This document shows, piece by piece, positions 1-8,000 of a DNA stretch of 54,770 nt. This DNA comes from SLJN01 sp964505385. GTDB taxonomy: Bacteria > Bacteroidota > Rhodothermia > Balneolales > Natronogracilivirgulaceae. The translations under genes were made by a program, and so were the position numbers. The notes beneath the pieces are model-generated. The model was not told the DNA's origin. It did no database searches and was given only the letters and a program-made list of their open reading frames with translations. Where the stretch lies: the NCBI GenBank assembly GCA_964505385.1, contig CAZDIA010000018.1, positions 1-54,770 of the forward strand, written 5' to 3'. Numbering within the stretch: position 1 is the first letter of the stretch; every line of letters starts with the position of its first letter.

Positions 1-500
1 GAGAGCATCACCAAAGTTGCAGCTGCGGCGGTAGTGCTGAAGTAAGATAAAAAGTAAAAAACCGCAAGTATCACGATCACAGCCACAATCACGGGTGAGA
101 AAACCCGAACGTAGAAGTTCTGAAGCTCATCAATATCCGAGGTTAAGGAAGACAGCAAACTGCCGGATTGATATCCCAGTAGCCGGGATGCAGGTAGCGC
201 TGTAAGAGCGCGGAAAAAATAGCTTCGCATGTTCATCAAGAGCCGAAACGTAACATCATGAGATAGCAAGCGCTCTGCATATCGAAGCGCAGCCCGGCTT
301 AACCCGAAAAACCGAACAGCCACAATCAAAACCATCAGATCCAAAATGGGTGGCTGCAATGCAGCTTCTGATATCAAATATCCGGAGCTCGAAAGCAGTC
401 CGATTCCGGCGAATATCGTTCCGATACCCAGCAGTATGGCCCCCGCTACACGCCAGGGATAAGCTTTGAGAAAGCCGGTAAGTCTGAATACGGTATTCAT
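1..500 (-). CDS. cydC: CydC, ABC transporter subunit for cytochrome bd assembly (3' part outside window)
   Basis: Partial gene: the first 166 codons are present and the rest lies beyond the left edge. It is the N-terminal transmembrane part of an ABC exporter half, beginning MNTVFRLTGFLKAYPWR, with hydrophobic segments near residues 15-40 and 130-165 and the TSDIDELQNFYVR stretch typical of CydC/CydD. In the known family CydC pairs with CydD to export cysteine and glutathione to the periplasm, needed to assemble cytochrome bd. The ATG at 498-500 overlaps the stop of the upstream cydD by one base (TGATG on the minus strand), which indicates translational coupling. The subunit name rests on position after CydD and the N-terminal sequence; the ATPase domain is not visible. 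Confidence 0.88.
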   Translation of the reverse strand, partial: MNTVFRLTGFLKAYPWRVAGAILLGIGTIFAGIGLLSSSGYLISEAALQPPILDLMVLIVAVRFFGLSRAALRYAERLLSHDVTFRLLMNMRSYFFRALTALPASRLLGYQSGSLLSSLTSDIDELQNFYVRVFSPVIVAVIVILAVFYFLSYFSTTAAAATLVML

Positions 501-2263
501 CAGTCGGATTCCGTTTTACCATGTAACATATTAGCATATAAATTGCCACCCGCTTTCAGCTCGGAGTGAGTGCCGCTTTCAGCAATTTTTCCATCATCAA
601 GAACCAGAATTTGATCTGCGTTGCGAACAGTGGATAACCGATGAGCAATAATCAGTACCGTGCGATGCACTAAAAGCTGATCCAGTGCTTTTGAAATGTG
701 ACGTTCACTCTCGGGATCTAATGAAGAAGAAGGCTCATCAAGAATTACAACCGGAGCATCTTTGAGAAAAGCGCGTGCAATAGAAATTCGCTGGCGCTCT
801 CCTCCGCTTAACCTCGCTGCCCCTTCTGTTGTTCGGGTTTGGTATCCTTCGGGCAGTCTGGTAATAAACTCATCAGCTTCAGCGTATTTTGCTGCCTGAA
901 TTACTTCCTCAAACGGAGCATCGGGACGGGCAACTTTAATGTTGTTAAAGATAGTATCATCAAATAACCGAACATGCTGATTTACAATAGCAAGTTGATC
1001 AAGCCACTGTTCTTCATCTATCAAATCCAGTGCAACGCCATTAACTATAATTTGTCCCGAATCAGGAGTTATCTGACGGCTTAAGAGCCGGGAGATGGTC
1101 GTCTTTCCCGATCCGGTTCTCCCCACCATAGCCGAATTTTTCCCGGCCGCGATCGTAAATGTCGCATTTCTGATAACTTTCTTTACTGATTGCGGATAGG
1201 AAAATTCCACATTTTGAAATTGAATTTGATAAGGTTGTTCAGGCACCGAAATCGCCGGTTCTTTCTCTTTCCTGATTAAAGGAACCGGTGTATCCAAAAT
1301 CTCAAAAATACGGTTTGCCGCCTCAGTTCCTTCCATACCGGCATGATGTTGAGCCCCAAACATGCGAAAAGGCAAATAGAACTCGGGAGCAAGTAAAAGC
1401 ACAAAAAATCCGAGCTGAAAAGCGATATGACCCTCAACCAATCTGATCCCTATTTCAACGGCAACAAGCGCCGTCGCAATTGAAGCGAAAAGCTCAAGAA
1501 CCATCCCGGATAAAAATGCGATCCTCAACACCCCCATTGTCGTTAACCGGAATCGATCGCTGATATCTTCAATTTCACGACTTTTGTTTTCGGTTTGATT
1601 AAAAAGTTTGAGCGTTCTTAATCCCTGGACCGTATCCAGAAAATGTCCACTCAATCTGCTTAGAGTACTCCATTGTTCTTGGGTCCTGGATTGAGCTTTC
1701 ATGCCAATGAGAGACATAAAAACAGGAATCAGCGGGCCGGTTATGATCAGGATCAACCCGCTCAGCCAGTCTATCCAAAGAACAAAGAGACCAAGTATTA
1801 CGGGCACGATTGCCATATGTATTCCGGCCGGCATAAACCTTGCGTAATAGTCATCCAACTTATCCACACCTTCAACTGCAGTTGAGGCAAGCTCACCGCT
1901 TTTTTGACTGTCAGCCCAGGCCGGCCCGAGTTTTTGGATATGATCAAAAAGCCGAATACGAAGTTTTTGTTTGAGTTCAGAGGCTGCGCGTTGCGCGAGC
2001 ACTTCTGATAACCAGAAAAGCATACCACGAAACACCATCACACCGCCCAGCAGAATTAAGATCGGCATTATGGCAGTTAACGGCTTTTGCTGCATGAAAA
2101 CATAATCAACAGCGGTACTTAACGCATACATCATAGTAACAATGGCACCTGCTGTAGCAACACTTAACAAGCCAAGTCCAACCCACACCTTTTTACATTG
2201 CATCCCGAAATGAAAAAGACGCTTGTGATTCACTTTATAATCGGAGGTGTCGATTTCGGACAT
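500..2263 (-). CDS. cydD: CydD, thiol reductant ABC exporter subunit
   Basis: A 587-aa ABC exporter half-transporter. About six transmembrane helices occupy residues 25-300; the nucleotide-binding domain follows with Walker A GRTGSGKT (381-388), ABC signature LSGGERQR (485-492), Walker B VVILDE (505-510) and the switch histidine in IAHRLST. The family exports glutathione/cysteine with CydC for cytochrome bd maturation. ATG at 2261-2263. It is followed directly by cydC with a TGATG overlap. Unusually, the next gene upstream on the same strand is not cydB but a fibronectin-III protein ending at 2896; cydB lies 10 kb away. The 630 bp before cydD holds hairpin repeats and a cydB remnant, so cydDC may rely on its own promoter there, which I could not pin down. 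Confidence 0.93.
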   Translation of the reverse strand: MSEIDTSDYKVNHKRLFHFGMQCKKVWVGLGLLSVATAGAIVTMMYALSTAVDYVFMQQKPLTAIMPILILLGGVMVFRGMLFWLSEVLAQRAASELKQKLRIRLFDHIQKLGPAWADSQKSGELASTAVEGVDKLDDYYARFMPAGIHMAIVPVILGLFVLWIDWLSGLILIITGPLIPVFMSLIGMKAQSRTQEQWSTLSRLSGHFLDTVQGLRTLKLFNQTENKSREIEDISDRFRLTTMGVLRIAFLSGMVLELFASIATALVAVEIGIRLVEGHIAFQLGFFVLLLAPEFYLPFRMFGAQHHAGMEGTEAANRIFEILDTPVPLIRKEKEPAISVPEQPYQIQFQNVEFSYPQSVKKVIRNATFTIAAGKNSAMVGRTGSGKTTISRLLSRQITPDSGQIIVNGVALDLIDEEQWLDQLAIVNQHVRLFDDTIFNNIKVARPDAPFEEVIQAAKYAEADEFITRLPEGYQTRTTEGAARLSGGERQRISIARAFLKDAPVVILDEPSSSLDPESERHISKALDQLLVHRTVLIIAHRLSTVRNADQILVLDDGKIAESGTHSELKAGGNLYANMLHGKTESD

Positions 2264-2506
2264 TCTCTCAAATCAAAATGGATGGTTATAAAATTCCGGC
2301 TTACAGTTTTGATTTATTTACCCGGTAACTGAACTGTCAAATCCGGGCTTACCGGATTTTTTTACTATGAATACAAACTTTCAACCTTTTTATGTGATGT
2401 ATTTACAACTACTTAATAATCTGACTATATAATTATAAGATAATTGTATCAGATATAATCTTTACTTTTTCTTCACAAATGGTGACTTTTTCATAGACAT
2501 TAAGGA

Positions 2507-2573
2507 GAAGAAGGGGTATCACCCCCTTCTTCAGCGAGTGTTGTATTCAGGATGTGTGCAGTGTGTGTGCTTA
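2507..2573. repeat. Hairpin-plus-tail unit L1
   Basis: The arms GAAGAAGGGG (2507-2516) and CCCCTTCTTC (2523-2532) pair perfectly. They are followed by the conserved tail agcgagtgttgtattcagg, which continues to a GTGTGTGTGCTTA-like end at about 2573. The tail is nearly identical in all five units of the window, while the stem sequence differs. Confidence 0.8.
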
Positions 2574-2623
2574 GAAAAGTTCTGTGTATTTAAAAGACCG
2601 TGAATTTGATTTTTGAATTATGA

Positions 2624-2687
2624 GAGGAAAGGGATTCACCCCTTTCCTCAGCGAGTGTTGTATTCAGGATGTGCAGTGTGTGTGCTT
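2624..2687. repeat. Hairpin-plus-tail unit L2
   Basis: The arms GAGGAAAGGG (2624-2633) and CCCTTTCCTC (2640-2649) form a perfect 10-bp stem with a six-base loop, then the same conserved tail (2650-2687). The stem differs from L1 at several positions, with matching changes on both arms. Confidence 0.8.
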
Positions 2688-2728
2688 TAAGAAATTCATA
2701 AATTCGTATGTATTCTTTATGAATTTTT

Positions 2729-2874
2729 CAATCCCTCGAAAAGCACGGTATATTGATAACCAGGCACTATTAAAAACAAAGGTATGTAGAACCCGCTGAA
2801 TTAAGTGGCATACCAATTGGGATATTCGGCAAACATTGCACCACCCGCTGTAATCAGCCAAACTTCATTTGCAT
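2729..2874 (-). pseudogene. cydB remnant with internal deletion and stop codon
   Basis: Read on the minus strand in the cydB frame, this stretch gives ANEVWLITAGGAMFAEYPNW, then YAT, a stop, FSGFYIPLFLI, then VPGYQYTVLFEGLK. It corresponds to CydB residues about 55-90 joined in frame to about 214-224. The part in between (366 bp in the intact gene) is missing, and the junction falls where intact cydB has the same 8-mer caagcagt twice (12778-12785 and 13144-13151). One Leu codon (TTA) has become TAA. There is no start codon or remaining 5' part. It cannot make a working protein, but it shows that a second cydB copy once lay here. Confidence 0.9.
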
Positions 2875-2895
2875 TTTGTACCTCTGAGTGGATGG

Positions 2896-5073
2896 TTACT
2901 CGGGCTCCGGAAGCGTAACCTGCTGCAACTCAGACCGGCCGCCATCCAAAGTAAATGCTCTGACGGCATATCCCGGATGTTGTTCTCCTTCAAATGGCTT
3001 TTCGAACCACATGTAATCGGTTCGACGATATTCAATATATCTGCCTTCGTTGTCTTGACGATATATTACAAAAAAGTACTCCTGTTCGTCGTAATTGTAG
3101 TCCCAGTTAATCCTCAAAACCTCTCCTTCTTCCATAAGCGTGGCGTTCAGGTTCTCAACAGGGGGTCTCTGTCCGCTATCATACGGTCGGGCAGAAACCG
3201 GGTGTGCGTAATCCGACCAGTTGCCGCTGTGATCTCTCGCCCGCAAGGAGTAATAGTAGGTACTTCCACGTGATACCAGCGTGTCGGCATATGTACGGTC
3301 AAGAGTCTCCAGAGTATCAAGAACCAGCCACGGAGTATCTCTGGATTGACGCCGGTATATCTTCTGTACTGAAGTGTCCCGGCTTTCACTTAGTGCAAAC
3401 CGAAGCGTAACAGTGTCCGGACCGGTGGTTACCCCCCTGAAAACCGGTGTCGTAGGAGGAATAGTATCAGGTCGGGCAATGACCATCACCTCCGATCTTT
3501 CCGACTCATTGAAGTTGAAGTCGAGTGCCTGTACCTGATAATATACTTCGGGTGTCAGCGAATTCAGGGTGATGGTATCATGAAATACAGTCGGAATTTC
3601 ATGTCGCAGGGAATCGTCATCAACAAATCCCTCGAAAATAACGGAATATTCATGATCGGGATCATTGGACCTGAAGAGCCGATAACCCATGAGGTCAGGT
3701 TCTTCGTTCTTTTCTACTTCGAGTGTTACTACACCGCTGGAATCAACATTGCCGGATAAAAAGACAGGTTGTGCCGGGGGGATGGTGTCGGTGAGGGCTA
3801 CAGCGGCAGGAAGCGAGGAGCTGACATTGAAAGCCGTATCTACAGCCTGGACTACGTAATAATTCGGCTTTCCTTCTACAAAGGTGGTGTCCGTTAATGT
3901 CCGGGTCGTTTCAGGCAGTAGTTCCGGGTGGATGATGCTGTATTCACCCTCGACCTCGTTGGATCTGCCCACCACAAAGCCCATCAGATCCGGCGCGGGC
4001 GGATCATTCATCTCCCACTCCAGTAGTACTTCACGCGGTTTGTGATGTTCGAGAGTCAGAATTCTAGGTTGTTCGGGCGGGGTACGGTCACGTGGCATAG
4101 CTTCCACTTCGGCAAAAAGGATCCGATCGCCGAAGAGATTCTGTCCGTAGAAGCGATAAGTGTAAACCTGGTAGTTTTCCAGCTCCTCGTCGCGGTAGCT
4201 ACCGTGCTCAAACTCGTCAAAACCGGCTCCCCGCAACTGGATTTGTGGTGCATCAGTGAGGGAATGGAAAGTATCTGATCCCGGGTCCCGGCGCTCAACA
4301 GTGTAAAGAGACAGCCTCTCATCTTCTACCCAGAAGAAGTTGATCCATGTGTCGCCTTCATAGAAAAAAACCTCATTGTCATAGGTCTCTAAGTCGGGTT
4401 CTGCTGTGATGGTAAAAGGATCAGGAACCAAATTATAAACAGGCGGATCGGCTACAGTCATAACCCGGTACGTGTAGCTTTCACCCTGCTTCACATCAGA
4501 GTCAGTGAAACTCATGCCCAAAGCTTCAGCAACGGCGGCTTCTCGCGCCGAAGTTAACAGGAATACAGCATGTTCGAAATCCTCGTCAGCCCGCTGAGTA
4601 CGCATGTCACTAATACCGGATTCAAAGTCGAATGTTCCGCCTGCTTCGGTACGGGCAATGTTAAGATAACCGTGAGCCAGTTCCAGTAAATCAAGTGATT
4701 CACCACTTGTCTCTTCCATGACAGCTTCCCACTGCGATTCCGTAAAGGGTTGCACTCGAGCGATTTCAGCGAAATCGTCAGAGCCTCCATCGGCACGTTC
4801 AATTATAAATCCTTCATTAAAACCGGTGTTCATCACCACCCTTTTTTGCGGAAAGTACCGCAGTTCAATACCGCTGCCATCAACATAACGCCCACCCATC
4901 CGGATAGATGTAGCAAATTCGTCGGCTTCGGATTCGTTGCTGTCACTGCCGGTCTGTCCAAGGACCGGTGCCGTCACAAATGCCATCAGCAGAAGAGCCA
5001 GAAACTGTGCTGACAGCGGAAAAAAGGTTTTGATCATTGAGGTATTACGATTACTCATTTCAGGTACATTCAT
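2896..5073 (-). CDS. Secreted protein with tandem fibronectin type III domains
   Basis: About 725 aa. The signal peptide is clear (MIKTFFPLSAQFLALLLMAF, cleavage near VLGQ). Several fibronectin-III-like repeats follow from about residue 250, visible as DRTPPEQP, DTIPPAQP and DTIPPTTP linkers and recurring GYRLFRS, YYVVQAVD and YYSLRARD strands. No enzyme motif is seen. It is the last gene of a three-gene minus-strand operon; the open frame overlaps the end of the TANFOR gene. The longest frame starts with TTG at 5103, but ATGs at 5073, 5058 and 5037 fit better; 5058 and 5037 give more usual signal peptides. A cell-surface or extracellular partner of the other two products is an inference from co-transcription. 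Confidence 0.82.
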   Translation of the reverse strand: MNVPEMSNRNTSMIKTFFPLSAQFLALLLMAFVTAPVLGQTGSDSNESEADEFATSIRMGGRYVDGSGIELRYFPQKRVVMNTGFNEGFIIERADGGSDDFAEIARVQPFTESQWEAVMEETSGESLDLLELAHGYLNIARTEAGGTFDFESGISDMRTQRADEDFEHAVFLLTSAREAAVAEALGMSFTDSDVKQGESYTYRVMTVADPPVYNLVPDPFTITAEPDLETYDNEVFFYEGDTWINFFWVEDERLSLYTVERRDPGSDTFHSLTDAPQIQLRGAGFDEFEHGSYRDEELENYQVYTYRFYGQNLFGDRILFAEVEAMPRDRTPPEQPRILTLEHHKPREVLLEWEMNDPPAPDLMGFVVGRSNEVEGEYSIIHPELLPETTRTLTDTTFVEGKPNYYVVQAVDTAFNVSSSLPAAVALTDTIPPAQPVFLSGNVDSSGVVTLEVEKNEEPDLMGYRLFRSNDPDHEYSVIFEGFVDDDSLRHEIPTVFHDTITLNSLTPEVYYQVQALDFNFNESERSEVMVIARPDTIPPTTPVFRGVTTGPDTVTLRFALSESRDTSVQKIYRRQSRDTPWLVLDTLETLDRTYADTLVSRGSTYYYSLRARDHSGNWSDYAHPVSARPYDSGQRPPVENLNATLMEEGEVLRINWDYNYDEQEYFFVIYRQDNEGRYIEYRRTDYMWFEKPFEGEQHPGYAVRAFTLDGGRSELQQVTLPEPE

Positions 5074-5099
5074 GATTGGGTAGCATTTATGATGGAATC

Positions 5100-8000
5100 T
5101 CAAAAACTTTGAAGCGGCTGATGCGAGTCGGGAATTGCTTCAGGTATTGGCCCTGTCCGGAAATCCTTTGTTACCGTTTCGGTAACGGGTGTACCGGAAA
5201 GGGTCTGGGCTGTGGTCCAGCTTCCATTGACATACTCCATAAGTGTTGCGGTTACCGTAAAGCGGTATTTCCTGTCGTCCTCAAGGTTGTTGGACGGAGG
5301 GTCTGGTGCAGGAGGCAGATCTCCGTATTGAGGTTCAGAAGGTTCCGGTGGATAAGGCAGTAACAGGTTCGGCATTGCTCCAACGCCCGGTAAATCAACT
5401 GCTCCAGGACCTGATCCGCTATCCGTTGATCCGTTATCATTTTGCTGTGAGCCGGTGGCAGATGCAGGAGATGATGGGTCAGTAGTTCCGGAAGAACCGG
5501 TCGAACCACCCAGCCCCATAAAGTTGGCAATGACGGACCCGCTCAACCCGAGTGAGGGATCAACAAATGTTTCGGATTCACCCGTATTCGCTCCGGAATC
5601 GGTAGCACCTGTTCCGACGGTGCCTGAAGCTTCATTAAATATCGGAGGTTGGGTGAAATCAAGTCCCGGGACAATACTTGCGTCACCGTAAGTAGTATAG
5701 AGATATTCGCCCATAATATTTGAGTTGTTATTGAGCGAAAGGACAGCCCAGGATTCGTTTTCCTGCTGCACTTCCAGTGTTGCCGTTTTTTCCATTTTAA
5801 AGGTGCGCATCTCGACGGAGCCGTCAGCCTGCTGTTCGGCTACATCGAACACTTCATCCGGTTCCAGCCCGTATTTGACGGCGAGTGGCTCTTCAACCGG
5901 ATAATTATACGACAATGTCGGGTTGACATACTGTATCAGTTTTTCCTGCTGATCCGCAGCAACATCTCCCTGTTCGACTGTGACGGTGGTGCTGGTAGAT
6001 TGGTTACCGCAAGTGGTGCCCGCTTCAAACTCATGGTGGAAATTGACATTGATCACCTTGAAAACGTAGGCGTGTCCGGAGACGGCTCCGGCAGCATAAT
6101 AGGGATTGGGAAACTCACCGTAAATCCAGGCACCGGCCGCAAGGTCAACAATAGTCCATTGCTTGTCGCCCAAACCGCCTTCACGACGAACGTAGGCACC
6201 GGCAGTCCCATAGAAAGCGAGTCCTCCGGAAGCACGCCATCCATTAATACCAATCGGATTATAATCGCCGCATCCCCCTGCATAATCCAGAAAAGCAAGG
6301 TGCAGCTCGGCTCCGGCCCCCAGATTGAAACCGGCATAAAAATCACCGGCACACAAACCGCAGGGTAAACCCAATTCAGCAGAATGATCGAACATAAAGC
6401 CGGTACCCAGCGCAAAACCTGACCCAGTATTGGTATGCGGGCCTACGCCGCCTGAGCCCATCTGGCTGGTACTCGGATATTGATGAACGGCACTGTGGTA
6501 GGCATTTTGAAAGTCGGGTGTGAAACCGGTAGGCGGTGTGATATGATTGCCGAACATGAGATAAGCGTACAGGTTCAGACCGAACACATTGACGGAGTTG
6601 GGATTGGCCGGTTCACCGAACTTGAAGTACCACTGGTTCTGCTTGCCGTTTATATCCAATACGAGGCCGACCGGGTTGGGCGTGCTGATGGGCGGTGCAT
6701 CCACGTTCACGTTGGCAAACAGATTGAAATGCTTGTCAGGAAAATTATAGGTGACCCCCAGATTGCCGTCCACCATGGCCTCGGCACGGGATGAACTTGT
6801 GAGTTCTGCCCCAACCCAGAAATCGCCGGTAAAATTGATGAAGGTGAGCCCGCCCGTTCCGGTATTGAATTCCCCTGCGAGCATGGCATCGCCGTTAAAT
6901 GAGTCCTCGGTTGGTGTGGTGGCAATGGTGGTCATAGCTTGAAATCCAAGCTGGGACTTTAAGGGAGTAAATGAGTAACTGGTACCATCGAGTGTGGCTT
7001 CCATGTTGTTGTAAGCCCCGGCTCCGAAGGCACGAAAGGCAAGCCCGGGCAGAAAAACGACACCAGGCGGAGGAAGCGTAACATGGTCGACCTGAACGCG
7101 CCAGTAACGGTACAATTCATTGCCGTTTTGATATGTTGTATTACCGAATTCAACCTCTGCAGCGGCTTTGACACCTGTGGGTTTAAAGTCGGCACTCAGG
7201 TTGCCGATAAACCCGTTTCCAAATACCGGATCTTCGTTGCGGAATCCGACGGCACCTTCAATACTCACAGCAGCAAGGTTGGCCTGCACCGAAATAGAAT
7301 CGAGAGAAGTACTCAGATACTGCGGATAAAATTTCTGATCCTGAGCGTTGTCAAGAATGGCCATTTCTACACCAAGACCGGTCATTCCACCAATATCCTC
7401 CGAGAGGTTAAAGATCACATCCAGGTTCACCCTGCCTCTAATCAGTTGGTTCTGTTCTTTGGGCAGAGTGGTAAACCCTATGTTGTCGATACTGACCGGA
7501 AAATTGGCCAGAAACTTCTGCTCGCTGGCAAAGGACCAGCTTCCGATGTTGAACGAAAAGGGATCCTGTTCCGAAGTATCGTAGGTCATGCCCAGGCCCT
7601 GGAAGCCGAGACCCAGATTGACGTTTTTTATCGGACCGAGATCAGCAGACACCCAGTTGAAATCACCGTCCAGATTTATGTCGAAGGTTCGTTTGTTCGG
7701 ATCCACATAGGCCACAATATTGGATGTTTCAGCCAGCTCGAGTTCACCCTTGAGCAGATTTGCGGGTATGGGCCCGGTCGGGGTTACCGTCAGCTGAAAG
7801 CTGACCGGATCATTTCCGGTCTGTGGGTTATTGAGCAGGGCGATATACTCCAGAGGATTTTCCAGGTCATTTTTGTCGCTTACGGGCAACCCGATGCTAC
7901 CTTTAATGCCGGCTTCGGTGAGTGAGCTTGCAATCATATCAATGTGTACAGTGTCGATACTGGCAACCAGATCGGCAACATTAGCATCCGGAAACTGCAC

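Larger units (their letters stand above)
2410..2874. repeat. Left copy of the segment flanking the 9-kb block
   Basis: This stretch is a diverged copy of 12010-12775 joined to 13151-13257. Shared landmarks in the same order are an AT-rich lead, the word cttcacaaatggtgactttt, two hairpin-plus-tail units, the linker tttaaaagaccgtgaatttg between them, and a piece of cydB. The left copy has two hairpin units where the right has three. No intact gene lies between 2264 and 2895; apart from the repeats and the cydB remnant I see only AT-rich sequence. Confidence 0.85.

Noticed and set aside
2664..2861. 65-codon minus-strand frame in the cydB remnant
   Set aside because: It is out of the cydB frame and runs from fossil sequence into a repeat unit; it does not resemble a real gene.
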